A stretch of 64,000 bases of DNA from Streptomyces silvae. GTDB lineage: Bacteria; Actinomycetota; Actinomycetes; Streptomycetales; Streptomycetaceae. Made by a program: the position numbers and the translations under genes. The notes under the pieces were generated by a model. The model saw nothing but the letters and a program-made list of their open reading frames with translations. It did no database searches and had not been told where the DNA came from. The stretch covers positions 32,199-96,198 of the forward strand of contig NZ_JAERUC010000207.1 in assembly GCF_016745505.1 (NCBI RefSeq), in the 5' to 3' direction. This document shows positions 43,180-51,392 of this stretch, piece by piece; position 1 is the first letter of the stretch, and the number at the start of each line of letters is the position of its first letter.

Positions 43180-44070
43180 TCACAGCAGCCCCACGGCCGT
43201 GTCCACCGCGCCCGCCACGTCTCCGTCGGCGGGGTAGAGCAGCGAGCGCCCGACCACCAGCCCCTGGACCGTCGGCAGCCGCAGCGCGCCGCGCCACTTC
43301 TCGTACGCCGTGTGGGGGTCGCCCGTGACCTCGCCGCCGAGCAGCACGGCGGGGAGGGTCGAGGCGCGCATCACCCGGTCCATGTCGCGGGGATCGTCGG
43401 TGACGGGGACCTTGAGCCAGGTGTACGCGGATGTCCCGCCGAGCCCCGACGCGATGGCGATGGAGGTGGTGACGGCGGTGGCGCCCAGGTCGGTGCGGAG
43501 CCCGGCGGGGGTGCGGTGGCAGAGGAACGGCTCGATGAAGACGGGCAGCCGGAGGGCGGCCATCTCGTCCACGGTGCGCGCGGCGGTGTGCAGGGTGTCC
43601 AGCGAACCGGGGTCGTCGTGGTCGATCCTCAGCAGGAGCTTGCCCGCGTCGTAGCCGTGGTGGGCGAGGTCGGCGGGGCGGTGGCCGGTGAAGCGGTCGT
43701 CGAGCTCGAAGGCGGCTCCCGCGAGTCCGCCGCGGTTCATGGAACCGAGGACGACCTTGTCCTCCAGGGCGCCGAGGAGCAGCAGGTCCTCCAGGACGTC
43801 CGCGCCCGCGAGCACGCCGTCGACGCCGGGGCGGGTGAGGGCGAGGCAGAGGCGTTCCAGCAGGTCGAACCGGTCGGCCATGGCCAGGTCGTCGTCGCCG
43901 ACGGCGAGGGCGCCGCGGGCGGGGTGGTCGGCCGCGATGATCATCAGACGTCCGGTGGGACCGACGAGGGGGCGTCTGCGGCGGGCTGCGGCCGCCTCGG
44001 CGACGGCTTCGGGGCGGTGGGCGCGGAGCCGGACGAGATCGGCGACACCGGCCGCGGCGGGCGGGGTCAT
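43180..44070 (-). CDS. Cgl0159-family (beta/alpha)8 aldolase-like protein
   Basis: A 296-residue TIM-barrel protein like Corynebacterium Cgl0159, which sits in iol clusters. MIIAADHPARGAL is the first strand with a conserved Asp-His; LLLRIDHDDPGS and PVFIEPFLCHRT follow; TWLKVPVTDDP holds the Lys expected for a Schiff base; VLLGGEVTGDP and VVGRSLLYP close the barrel. It resembles class I DeoC/LacD aldolases and probably splits 2-deoxy-5-keto-gluconate 6-phosphate, the job of IolJ in Bacillus; that is inference from position. The ATG overlaps the iolC stop by 4 bp. Confidence 0.85.
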   Translation of the reverse strand: MTPPAAAGVADLVRLRAHRPEAVAEAAAARRRRPLVGPTGRLMIIAADHPARGALAVGDDDLAMADRFDLLERLCLALTRPGVDGVLAGADVLEDLLLLGALEDKVVLGSMNRGGLAGAAFELDDRFTGHRPADLAHHGYDAGKLLLRIDHDDPGSLDTLHTAARTVDEMAALRLPVFIEPFLCHRTPAGLRTDLGATAVTTSIAIASGLGGTSAYTWLKVPVTDDPRDMDRVMRASTLPAVLLGGEVTGDPHTAYEKWRGALRLPTVQGLVVGRSLLYPADGDVAGAVDTAVGLL

Positions 44071-45152
44071 GGGGTGGCTCCCGGGGCTGCTGCGCCGATC
44101 CGTCCTTCGGTGAGGGCCTGTTCGACCTCGTGGGGGAAGGGCATGGCGGACGAACAGGCGAGACGGGAGGCGACGATGGCTCCGGCCGCGTTGGCGTAGC
44201 GCATGATGTGCGCCGTGTCCCAGCCGGCGAGGAGGCCGTGGCAGAGGGCACCGCCGAAGGCGTCCCCGGCGCCGAGGCCGTTGACGACGTCGACGGGGAG
44301 GGGCGGGATCTCCGCGGTGGTGCCGTCGCGGTGGACGGCGAGCACGCCCGCCGGTCCCTGTTTGACGACGGCGACTTCGGGCCCGGCGGCGAGCAGCGCG
44401 CGGGCGGCGGCGTGCGGTTCGCGTTCCCCGGTGGCGATCTCGCACTCGTCGAGGTTGCCGACGGCGACCGTGGCATGGGCCAGGGCCTCTCGGTAATGGG
44501 CGCGGGCGGCCCCGCCGTTCCCGTCCTTCGCCCCGCAGTTCCCGCCCTTCGCCTCACTGTTTCCGTCCTTCCCCTCGCCGTTCCCGTCGTTCCCCTCGTC
44601 CCAGAACATGGGGCGCCAGTCGAGGTCGAAGACGGTGGCGCGGGGGTGGTCCGGGGCGCCCGGCGGAGCTGCCGCGCTCCGGGCGCGGAGTGCGGTGAGG
44701 GTCGCGGTGCGGCTGGGTTCGGCGCACAGCCCGGTGCCGGTCATCCAGAACACCCGGGCGGTCCGGACCGCGTCCAGGTCGAGTTCCGCGCTGTGGATCT
44801 CCAGGTCGGGCGCCTTGGGCTGCCGGTAGAAGTAGAGGGGGAAATCGTCCGGCGGGAAGATCTCGCAGAAGGTGACCGGGGTCGGATACGCCGCCACGGC
44901 GCTCACCCACCGGTCGTCCACCCCGAACTCCCGGAGCGCCTGGTGGAGATAGTCGCCGAAGGGGTCCTGGCCGGTCCGGGTGATCACCGCCGTGCGCCGT
45001 CCCAGCCGGGCTGCCGCCACGGCGACGTTGGACGGTGAGCCGCCGAGGAACTTCCCGAAGGTCTCGACCCGGGCCAGCGGTACACCGGTCTGCAGCGGGT
45101 AGATGTCCACCCCGATGCGCCCCATGGTGATCACGTCGTACGGCTCAGGCAT
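44067..45152 (-). CDS. iolC: 5-dehydro-2-deoxygluconokinase
   Basis: A 361-residue PfkB-family kinase that phosphorylates 2-deoxy-5-keto-gluconate. MGRIGVDIYPLQTG, FGKFLGGSPSNVAVAAARLG (first PfkB signature) and DVVNGLGAGDAFGGAL (second signature with catalytic Asp) are clear. An insert of about 27 residues rich in Gly/Asn/Lys/Asp (bases 44508-44594) interrupts the usual junction between FDLDWRPMFW and ARAHYREAL. I chose the ATG at 45152 because AAGGG lies 6 nt before it; an ATG two codons earlier leaves no space. It is the first gene of the minus-strand inositol operon. Confidence 0.93.
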   Translation of the reverse strand: MPEPYDVITMGRIGVDIYPLQTGVPLARVETFGKFLGGSPSNVAVAAARLGRRTAVITRTGQDPFGDYLHQALREFGVDDRWVSAVAAYPTPVTFCEIFPPDDFPLYFYRQPKAPDLEIHSAELDLDAVRTARVFWMTGTGLCAEPSRTATLTALRARSAAAPPGAPDHPRATVFDLDWRPMFWDEGNDGNGEGKDGNSEAKGGNCGAKDGNGGAARAHYREALAHATVAVGNLDECEIATGEREPHAAARALLAAGPEVAVVKQGPAGVLAVHRDGTTAEIPPLPVDVVNGLGAGDAFGGALCHGLLAGWDTAHIMRYANAAGAIVASRLACSSAMPFPHEVEQALTEGRIGAAAPGATP

Positions 45153-45227
45153 ACGCATCCCTTCGACCCGGTGCTCCGGCCCGGCACAGCGTCCCGGGAG
45201 TCGGCCACGGCCGGACGGCCGTTCCCA

Positions 45228-45256
45228 GGTCTAGCCCTCGCCCGTACCCCTGTCAA
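45228..45256 (-). promoter_or_regulatory. promoter of the inositol operon
   Basis: On the minus strand TTGACA (45256-45251) and TAGACC (45233-45228) are 17 bp apart, a good match to the main Streptomyces promoter class. It lies 76 bp upstream of the iolC start. Confidence 0.65.
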
Positions 45257-45261
45257 CACTT

Positions 45262-45290
45262 TGTCCGGACATTCGGACGAACTCTTGACA
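45262..45290. promoter_or_regulatory. shared iol operator and rightward -35
   Basis: Two adjoining palindromes, TGTCCGGACA (45262-45271) and TTCGGACGAA (45272-45281), lie between two outward-facing TTGACA boxes: 45251-45256 on minus and 45285-45290 on plus. The plan resembles GntR- or LacI-type operators controlling both directions. The regulator gene is not in the window, and no good -10 was found for the rightward promoter. Confidence 0.65.
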
Positions 45291-45320
45291 CTCCTTCCCG
45301 AGGGCTGGAGGGTGGGCGAT

Positions 45321-46247
45321 ATGACCTCCTCCGTACCCTCTCCGGCCCGCATCCGCATCGGCTCGGCACCCGATTCGTGGGGAGTGTGGTTCCCCGACGA
45401 TCCGCAGCAGGTGCCCTGGGAGCGATTCCTGGACGAGGTCACCGAGGCGGGCTACGAGTGGATCGAACTCGGCCCGTACGGCTACCTCCCGACCGATCCC
45501 GCCCGCCTCGCCGACGAGACCGCCCGCCGGAATCTCGCCGTCTCCGCGGGCACGGTCTTCACCGGATTGCACCACGGTCCGGCGGTCTGGGACCGGACCT
45601 GGGAGCATGTCGCGGGCATCGCGGCACTCACCCGGGCGATGGGCGCCGGGTATCTGGTGGTCATCCCGTCGTTCTGGCGGGACGACAAGACGGGCGAGGT
45701 GCTGGAGGGCCGCACGCTCAGCCCCGCGCAGTGGCGCGACCTGACCACCCAGACGGAGCGCCTGGCCCGCGAGGTGAGGGACCGTTACGGGCTGCGGATC
45801 GTGGTGCACCCGCACGCCGACACGCACATCGACAGCGAGGAGAACGTCAACCGCTTCCTCGACGCCACCGACCCCGACCTGGTCTCCCTCTGTCTCGACA
45901 CCGGGCACTACGCCTACTGCGGCGGGGACAGCGTGAAGCTCATCAGGACCTACGGCGAACGGATCGGCTATCTGCACCTCAAGCAGGTCGACCCGGCGGT
46001 GCTCGCCGATGTCGTGGCGAACGAGGTGCCGTTCGGCCCGGCCGTGGCACGCGGCGTGATGTGCGAACCGCCGGGCGGAGTGCCCGCACTGGAGCCCGTG
46101 CTGGACGCCGCGCGGGCCCTCGGCAAGGACCTGTTCGCCATCGTCGAGCAGGACATGTACCCCTGCCCGCCCGACAAGCCGCTGCCCATCGCCCGCCGCA
46201 CCCGCGAGTTCCTCCGCATCTGCGGACCCGCGCGGCCGTCCGTCTGA
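45321..46247 (+). CDS. sugar phosphate isomerase/epimerase, inositol-linked
   Basis: A 308-residue TIM-barrel (AP_endonuc_2) protein beginning IRIGSAPDSWGVWFPDDP. Metal ligands fit Glu in WIELGPYGYLP, His in VVHPHADTHID, Asp/His in LCLDTGHYAY and Glu in AIVEQDMYP. Family members include inosose dehydratase (IolE) and inosose isomerases (IolI/IolH). Being divergent from iolC across a shared operator, it probably acts on 2-keto-myo-inositol; I cannot tell dehydratase from isomerase. The ATG at 45321 has GGAGG upstream. A longer frame begins at 45171 but lies within the promoter region. Confidence 0.85.
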   Translation: MTSSVPSPARIRIGSAPDSWGVWFPDDPQQVPWERFLDEVTEAGYEWIELGPYGYLPTDPARLADETARRNLAVSAGTVFTGLHHGPAVWDRTWEHVAGIAALTRAMGAGYLVVIPSFWRDDKTGEVLEGRTLSPAQWRDLTTQTERLAREVRDRYGLRIVVHPHADTHIDSEENVNRFLDATDPDLVSLCLDTGHYAYCGGDSVKLIRTYGERIGYLHLKQVDPAVLADVVANEVPFGPAVARGVMCEPPGGVPALEPVLDAARALGKDLFAIVEQDMYPCPPDKPLPIARRTREFLRICGPARPSV

Positions 46248-46434
46248 GCGGCCCGAGCCGCCCCTCCCGTCACCGTCGTCGCAGCAGCCCCGACCGCCAC
46301 AGCAGTCACTTCCCTGTCACGTATGTCCGCGTTCGGCTGAGCCTGTGTCACGGGCTCGCGACGCCCCCTGCCCGGCCCGGGCCCCTCTCGTTCACCGGGA
46401 CAGAGGCGCACGGACGTACAGAGAGGTGTCAATC

Positions 46435-46626
46435 ATGACGGACAGAACGCTCTGGTCGTACAAGGACATTGCGGCGCACATCAGGGTGCAGCCGGACACG
46501 ATCCGCTCGTACCGCAAGCACGGACTGCTCCCGCCCCCCGACGATGTCCGGAACGGGAAGCCCTACTGGTACGTGGACACCGTCCTCGCCTGGATCGCCT
46601 CCCGGCCCAGCAACAGGGGCCGTTGA
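46435..46626 (+). CDS. small MerR/excisionase-type HTH protein
   Basis: A 63-residue protein, essentially one winged-helix HTH: LWSYKDIAAHIRVQPDTIRSYRKHGLLPPPDDVRNGKPYWYVDTVLAWIASRP. It resembles the helix_turn_helix_17 (excisionase-like) and AlpA-type domains, with the YR-K/HGLLPPPD recognition and wing. There is no sensor domain. Excisionases of this size drive recombination directionality, but no integrase or att site is nearby, so it is more likely a chromosomal regulator. GAGAGG precedes the ATG at 46435. A 187-bp gap before it shows no other feature. Confidence 0.8.
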   Translation: MTDRTLWSYKDIAAHIRVQPDTIRSYRKHGLLPPPDDVRNGKPYWYVDTVLAWIASRPSNRGR

Positions 46627-46658
46627 CGGGCCGGACGGTTCCGGACGCCCCAGGACGC

Positions 46659-47711
46659 TCAGGCTCCCTTCGCCGGTTCGATGATCGTGACGCCCGCTCC
46701 GGGGGCGGTGCCCATCGCGGCGAGGGCCGCCGGGGCGGCGTCCAGGGTGAGGGTGGAGGTCACCAGCAGGTCCGGCCGGAGGGTGCCGGCCACCACCATG
46801 TCCATCATCGGCGGGTAGTCGTGGGCGGCCATGCCGTGGCTGCCGAGGATCTCCAGCTCCTGCCCTATCACCCGGGCCATGGGGACGACGGGGTCACCGG
46901 CGGCCGACGGGAGCAGCCCGACCTGGACGTGCCGGCCCTGTCTGCGCAGGCTCCGGACCGAGGCGGCGCAGGTGACCGGGGACCCGAGCGCGTCGAGCGA
47001 CAGATGCGCGCCGCCGCCGGTGAGTTCGCGTACGGCCTCGTCCGCGCCGCCAGGGTGCGCCGAGGCGTCCACGCACGCCGCCGCGCCGAACTCCCTCGCC
47101 AGCTCCAGGGCCTGCCGTGAGACGTCGACCGCGACGACCCTGGCTCCGCAGGCCACCGCGATCATCACCGCCGACAGTCCCACCCCGCCGCAGCCGTGCA
47201 CGGCGACCCACTCCCCCGGCGCCACCCGTCCCCGCCCCACCACGGCGCGGAACGCCGTGGCGAACCGGCACCCGAGTCCGGCCGCCGTGGCGGACGACAG
47301 CCCCTCGGGCAGGACGACCAGATTGACGTCCGCCTGCTCCAGCGCCACGAACTCCGCGAAGGAACCCCAGTGGGTGAAGCCCGGCTGGGTCTGCCGCTCA
47401 CAGACCTGCTGGGCCCCGGCCGCGCAGGCGGAGCACCGGCCGCAGGCGCAGACGAAGGGCACCGTGACCCGGTCCCCGGCACGCCAGTTGTGCACGCCGG
47501 GGCCCACCTCCTCGACGAGTCCGGCCAGTTCATGCCCGGGGACGTGCGGGAGGGTGATGTCCGGGTCGTGTCCCATCCAGCCGTGCCAGTCGCTCCGGCA
47601 CAGACCCGTGGCCTCGACCCGCACCACGACCCCCCCGGCCGAGGGCGCGGGGTCCGGAAGATCCCGGACCCGGGCCTCCTGCCCGAACTCCTCGAACACC
47701 ACTGCCCGCAT
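46659..47711 (-). CDS. zinc-dependent alcohol dehydrogenase
   Basis: A 350-residue medium-chain dehydrogenase. The catalytic zinc site is GLCRSDWHGWMG (Cys), GHELAGLVEEVG (His-Glu) and a later Cys (GLGCRFATAFRA). The structural zinc loop CACGRCSACAAGAQQVC has the four cysteines. The Rossmann motif is VHGCGGVGLSAVMIA, with VVAVDVS suggesting NAD+ preference by its Asp. Substrate unknown. It is transcribed on its own; the 88-bp gap to the upstream MMPL gene leaves readthrough possible. Confidence 0.9.
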   Translation of the reverse strand: MRAVVFEEFGQEARVRDLPDPAPSAGGVVVRVEATGLCRSDWHGWMGHDPDITLPHVPGHELAGLVEEVGPGVHNWRAGDRVTVPFVCACGRCSACAAGAQQVCERQTQPGFTHWGSFAEFVALEQADVNLVVLPEGLSSATAAGLGCRFATAFRAVVGRGRVAPGEWVAVHGCGGVGLSAVMIAVACGARVVAVDVSRQALELAREFGAAACVDASAHPGGADEAVRELTGGGAHLSLDALGSPVTCAASVRSLRRQGRHVQVGLLPSAAGDPVVPMARVIGQELEILGSHGMAAHDYPPMMDMVVAGTLRPDLLVTSTLTLDAAPAALAAMGTAPGAGVTIIEPAKGA

Positions 47712-47799
47712 CGAGCCCCACCTCCCCTTGTCCCGTACCTACGGCAGCCCGTACCCGGCACAGCCCGCCCGCACCGCCCGACTCCTTGATCCGGCGAAT

Positions 47800-50070
47800 C
47801 TACGCCCCGGCCGTGACCTTGTCCCGCGCCCGGTTGCCTCCCTCTCCGTCCGCCCCCTCCGCTCCGTCCGCTCCCTCGGCGTCCCGCTCCACGGCCGCGG
47901 CCGACTCGCCCTCGCTCAGCCCGAACCGCTGGTGGAAGGCGCGCAGGGGCGCGGGCGCCCACCAGGTGACCCGGCCCATCAGCTTCATCACGGCCGGCAC
48001 CAGCAGGCTCCGCACCACCATGGCGTCCATCAGCACGGCCAGCGCGATCCCCAGCCCGAGCATCTTGGTGTTGGTCACGCGCGAGGTCCCGATGGCGACC
48101 ATCACCACCGCCAGGATGACGGCGGCCGCCGTGATCAGCCCGCCGGTGTGGCGGAGCCCGAACGTCACCGCGTGTTCGTGGTCGCCGGTCCGGTCGTACT
48201 CCTCCTTGATCCGGGAGAGCAGGAACACGCCGTAGTCCATGGAGAGCCCGAAGGCCACGCAGAACATCAGCACGGGCAGGGTCGTCTCGATGTCCCCTGT
48301 GCTGGTGAAGGAGAGGAACCCGGAGAGATTCCCGTCCTGGAAGACCCAGACCACCGCTCCGAACATCGCGGTCAGGCTGAGCGCGTTGAGCACGACCGCC
48401 TGGAGCGGTATCAGGACGCTGCCGGTCAGCAGGAACACCAGCAGCAGCGTCACCACGACGATGATCCCCACCGCCCAGGGCAGCCGGTCCACTATGGCGG
48501 CCTTCGAGTCGACCAGGACGGCCGCGGCGCCGGTCACCGCGGTGTCGAACGGCGCGGGCTCGGCCCGCAGCTCCCGGACGAGGTCCTGGGCTCCCTGCCC
48601 GACGGCCTCCCCCTCGGGCAGGACGTCGTAGTACGCGGATCCGCCCGTGGTGACGGGCCCGTCGACCCGCTGCACTCCGGGGAGCGCGGCAACGCGTTCC
48701 CGGAAGGCGGCGTACTGGTCGGGGGTCGCCGCGCCTTCGGCGAGCACTTCGAGCCCGCCGCCGGGACTGCCGGGGAAGCCGGCCCGTATGTGCTCCTGGA
48801 CGACACGGGACTCCGCGGTCGCCGGCAGCTGCCGGTCGTCCGCCGTACCGAACTTCACCCCGAGGAACGGGAGCCCCAGGAGGACGAGCCCGACCGTGGT
48901 GACGACGGCGAAGACAGGCGCCCTGCGCATCACGAGCACCGAGAAGCGGGCCCACCCCCGGCCCGGCCCCTCGCCGGCCTCGGCCGGACTCGAAGCCGTC
49001 TTCCCGCGGCGGCGCAGCAGCCGGCGCAGGTCCAGGGAATTGACCCGCGGCCCGAGCAGCATCAGCGCGGCCGGCAGCAGGATCAGGGCCGCGGCGGCGG
49101 CCAGCAGCACGACGGCGATGCCCGCGTAGGCGAAGGAGCGCAGGAAGTACTGGGGGAAGACCATCATCGCGGCCAGCGACACGGCCACCGTCAGCGCGGA
49201 GAAGAGCACCGTGCGCCCCGCCGTACGCAGAGTGGTGCCGATCGCCACCCGGGTGTCCGCCCCGGCGGCCAGCTCCTCGCGGAACCGGCGCACGATGAAC
49301 AGGGCGTAGTCGATGGCGAGTCCGAGGCCCAGCGCCGTGGTGAGGTTCTGCGCGAAGACCGAGACATCGGTGAACTCGGTGATGCCGCGCAGCACCGCGT
49401 TGGTGCCGAGGATGGCGACGATGCCGACGCCGAGCGGCAGAAGTGCCGCGATCGCACTGCCGAAGACCATGACCAGCAGCACCAGCGTCACCGGCAGGGC
49501 GATGAGCTCCGCCCGCAGGAGGTCCTCCTGGATGATGCTCTGCATCTCGTGCCGCACGGCGACGGGCCCGCCGACGGAGACCTCCACCGGGCCGTGCGTG
49601 CCCCGGTAGGCGGGGGCGATCCGGTCGAGGATCTCGCCTGCGCCCTTCTCGTCGCCCTCGATCCGGGCGGCGACGATCGCCTCGTGTCCGTCCGTGGAGC
49701 GCAGGGCGGGGGACTTCGTCCGCCAGTACGAGCCGACGCCCGCGATGCCGGGTTCGGCCGACAGCCGCTCGGTGAGCCGGTCGGCCTCGGCCGCCACCGC
49801 CGGGTCGTCGACCGAGGCGGCGCCGCCGTCGACGAGCAGCAGCAGATTGGGCTGCGAGTCGGGGAACTCACGCTCCAGCACCTGGGTCGTGTAGGTCGAC
49901 TCGGCGTCGGGCGCCTCCCAGCCGCCGCTTCCCATCCGGTCGGCCACACCGCTGCCCGCGAACACGGCGAGCGCTGTGATCACCAGGGCGGCCAGCAGGG
50001 CGAGGCGAGGCCGCGCCGTGACGAAGCGGGTCCACCGCCCGACATGCTCCGAGCTGTTGACTTCGGACAT
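47800..50070 (-). CDS. MMPL-family RND-type transporter
   Basis: A 756-residue membrane protein with the MMPL duplication: helix 1 (PRLALLAALVITALAVFAGSGVA), a large external domain (about 55-190), a five-helix bundle with the LGLGLAIDYALFIVRRFREEL motif, a middle cytoplasmic loop, then helix 7, a second external domain, and a second bundle with the equivalent CVAFGLSMDYGVFLLSRIKEEY. The Asp-Tyr pair is the proton relay site. Actinobacterial MMPL proteins export lipids, siderophores or drugs. It is divergent from a TetR gene, and the -35 (TTGACA, minus 50201-50196) adjoins the operator at 50174-50195, so TetR repression is expected. Confidence 0.9.
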   Translation of the reverse strand: MSEVNSSEHVGRWTRFVTARPRLALLAALVITALAVFAGSGVADRMGSGGWEAPDAESTYTTQVLEREFPDSQPNLLLLVDGGAASVDDPAVAAEADRLTERLSAEPGIAGVGSYWRTKSPALRSTDGHEAIVAARIEGDEKGAGEILDRIAPAYRGTHGPVEVSVGGPVAVRHEMQSIIQEDLLRAELIALPVTLVLLVMVFGSAIAALLPLGVGIVAILGTNAVLRGITEFTDVSVFAQNLTTALGLGLAIDYALFIVRRFREELAAGADTRVAIGTTLRTAGRTVLFSALTVAVSLAAMMVFPQYFLRSFAYAGIAVVLLAAAAALILLPAALMLLGPRVNSLDLRRLLRRRGKTASSPAEAGEGPGRGWARFSVLVMRRAPVFAVVTTVGLVLLGLPFLGVKFGTADDRQLPATAESRVVQEHIRAGFPGSPGGGLEVLAEGAATPDQYAAFRERVAALPGVQRVDGPVTTGGSAYYDVLPEGEAVGQGAQDLVRELRAEPAPFDTAVTGAAAVLVDSKAAIVDRLPWAVGIIVVVTLLLVFLLTGSVLIPLQAVVLNALSLTAMFGAVVWVFQDGNLSGFLSFTSTGDIETTLPVLMFCVAFGLSMDYGVFLLSRIKEEYDRTGDHEHAVTFGLRHTGGLITAAAVILAVVMVAIGTSRVTNTKMLGLGIALAVLMDAMVVRSLLVPAVMKLMGRVTWWAPAPLRAFHQRFGLSEGESAAAVERDAEGADGAEGADGEGGNRARDKVTAGA

Positions 50071-50144
50071 GGTGCGGTGTCCCCTTCACCGGGACCCGGG
50101 CAGCACAGGACAGCACGGGTCGTTCATTGCCACGTACACTGACA

Positions 50145-50166
50145 AACACGAGTAGTCGCTCGCGTT
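50145..50166. promoter_or_regulatory. TetR operator, site 1
   Basis: AACACGAG-N6-CTCGCGTT is an inverted repeat with 7 of 8 arm positions matching. It lies between the divergent MMPL and tetR genes and has the same plan as site 2, 29 bp away. Confidence 0.7.
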
Positions 50167-50173
50167 TCTTCAG

Positions 50174-50195
50174 AATGCGAGTACCCACTCGCGTT
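50174..50195. promoter_or_regulatory. TetR operator, site 2
   Basis: AATGCGAG-N6-CTCGCGTT matches at 7 of 8 arm positions, with a perfect GCGAGT-ACCC-ACTCGC core in a second register. It adjoins TTGACA (minus strand 50201-50196), the probable -35 of the MMPL gene. Confidence 0.7.
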
Positions 50196-50228
50196 TGTCA
50201 ACCGCGTCTTGAGAGCTGGGGATCGACC

Positions 50229-50990
50229 GTGCCGGAGGCCAGAGCGGGAGCAGCCGCCACACCCGCACAGAGCGGCAAGGACACCAAGGACGACCAGGGC
50301 ACCAGGAGCCCGGACGCCGGGAGCCCGGATGCCGGGAGCGGCGCGGCAGGCCGGCCGCGCCGCCGCCAGGCCCGCGGCGAGGCGCGCATCGCCCAGCTGC
50401 TCGAAGCCGCGGCGGGCGTCTTCTGCTCCAGCGGGTACAACGGCGCGAGCACCAACGCCATCGCCCGCGAGGCGGGCGTCTCGCCGGGCACGCTCTACCA
50501 GTTCTTCCCCAACAAGGAAGCCATCGCCATCGAGCTCGGCGAACAGCTCATGCACCGCTGGCGGGAGACGTACGGCGCCGCATTCGTCGTCAGCCACATC
50601 GAACTGCCGCTGGACCGGATGCTGGACACGGTCCTCGACCCACTCATCGCCTTCAACTGCGAGAACCCGGCCTTCGCCGTCCTCACCCACGGCTCCGAGA
50701 TCCCGGGCGTGATCACCCGGGAGCACGACATCCTGCACGCCTCCATGCTCACCAGGACCGAGCAGCTCCTCGGCGCCTATCTGCCGGAACTGCCCGCGGA
50801 CCAGGTCGCCCGCACCGCCGCAATGGCGTTCGTGCTCTTCAAGGCCGGCCTCGACCTGGTCATGGAGCACGAGGGAGAGGAACGGGAGGCGTACATCAGG
50901 GAGTTGAAGAGCGTGATGTACCGCTACCTGGAACCCCTGGTGTGCGACACACCCGATGGAGTGACGCCGGCGCGGATCGATACCCCCTAG
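50229..50990 (+). CDS. TetR-family transcriptional regulator
   Basis: A 253-residue repressor. The first 45 residues are a disordered Ala/Gly/Asp tail including the repeat SPDAGSPDAG. The HTH follows: ARIAQLLEAAAGVFCSSGYNGASTNAIAREAGVSPGTLYQFFPNKEAI (about 52-100 overall). The helical ligand domain ends at residue 240. It should repress the divergent MMPL gene and itself through the twin operators. Start: GTG at 50229; an in-frame longer form would begin inside the operators. Its TAG stop lies within the copper operator at 50980-50996. The MMPL partner suggests a lipophilic inducer. Confidence 0.88.
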   Translation: MPEARAGAAATPAQSGKDTKDDQGTRSPDAGSPDAGSGAAGRPRRRQARGEARIAQLLEAAAGVFCSSGYNGASTNAIAREAGVSPGTLYQFFPNKEAIAIELGEQLMHRWRETYGAAFVVSHIELPLDRMLDTVLDPLIAFNCENPAFAVLTHGSEIPGVITREHDILHASMLTRTEQLLGAYLPELPADQVARTAAMAFVLFKAGLDLVMEHEGEEREAYIRELKSVMYRYLEPLVCDTPDGVTPARIDTP

Positions 50991-50999
50991 GGGTATAGT
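50980..50999 (+). promoter_or_regulatory. CsoR-type copper operator and promoter
   Basis: ATACCCC-CTA-GGGGTAT (50980-50996) is a perfect 7-bp inverted repeat of the kind bound by CsoR, the Cu(I)-sensing repressor. TATAGT (50994-50999) overlaps its right end as a -10 box, and no clear -35 exists. The operator's centre contains the TAG stop of the tetR gene. Copper would release CsoR and start the chaperone and ATPase genes. CsoR itself is not encoded here. Confidence 0.85.
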
Positions 51000-51086
51000 C
51001 GTAGATGCGGGTGGGCACACCGGGTTCCCCGGCGCCCTCTCGCGCCCCGAATGTCACACATCCGTGCCTGCGAAGAGGAGAACGCC

Positions 51087-51392
51087 ATGACCGCCGAGAC
51101 CGACACGCCCCAGGCCGCCGGCTCCTGCTGCTCGTCCACCGGTTCCTGCCACGACGGGGCCGCCGACGTCCAGGTGGGCGGTGTCACCGCGGTGTACGAG
51201 GTGAAGGGCATGACCTGCGGCCACTGCGAAGGAGCGGTCTCCGAGGAGATCTCCGGGATCGCGGGGGTCACCTCGGTCAAGGCGGAGGCGGCCACCGGCC
51301 GCGTCACCGTCGCCTCCGCGGCACCGCTGACCGACGACGCCGTACGCGAGGCCGTCGACGAGGCGGGCTACGAGCTCGTGGGCCGCGCCTGA
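51087..51392 (+). CDS. copZ: copper chaperone, heavy-metal-associated domain (CopZ-like)
   Basis: A 101-residue protein whose C-terminal 65 residues are an HMA ferredoxin-fold domain with GMTCGHCEGAV (Cys44 and Cys47 bind Cu(I)) and the closing DEAGYELVG. An N-terminal extension of about 30 residues carries a cluster, CC at 14-15 and Cys21, that standard CopZ lacks and that could bind extra metal. Start at 51087 behind GAAGAGGAG. It is under the CsoR-type box and 157 bp upstream of copA, delivering copper to the pump. Confidence 0.9.
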   Translation: MTAETDTPQAAGSCCSSTGSCHDGAADVQVGGVTAVYEVKGMTCGHCEGAVSEEISGIAGVTSVKAEAATGRVTVASAAPLTDDAVREAVDEAGYELVGRA

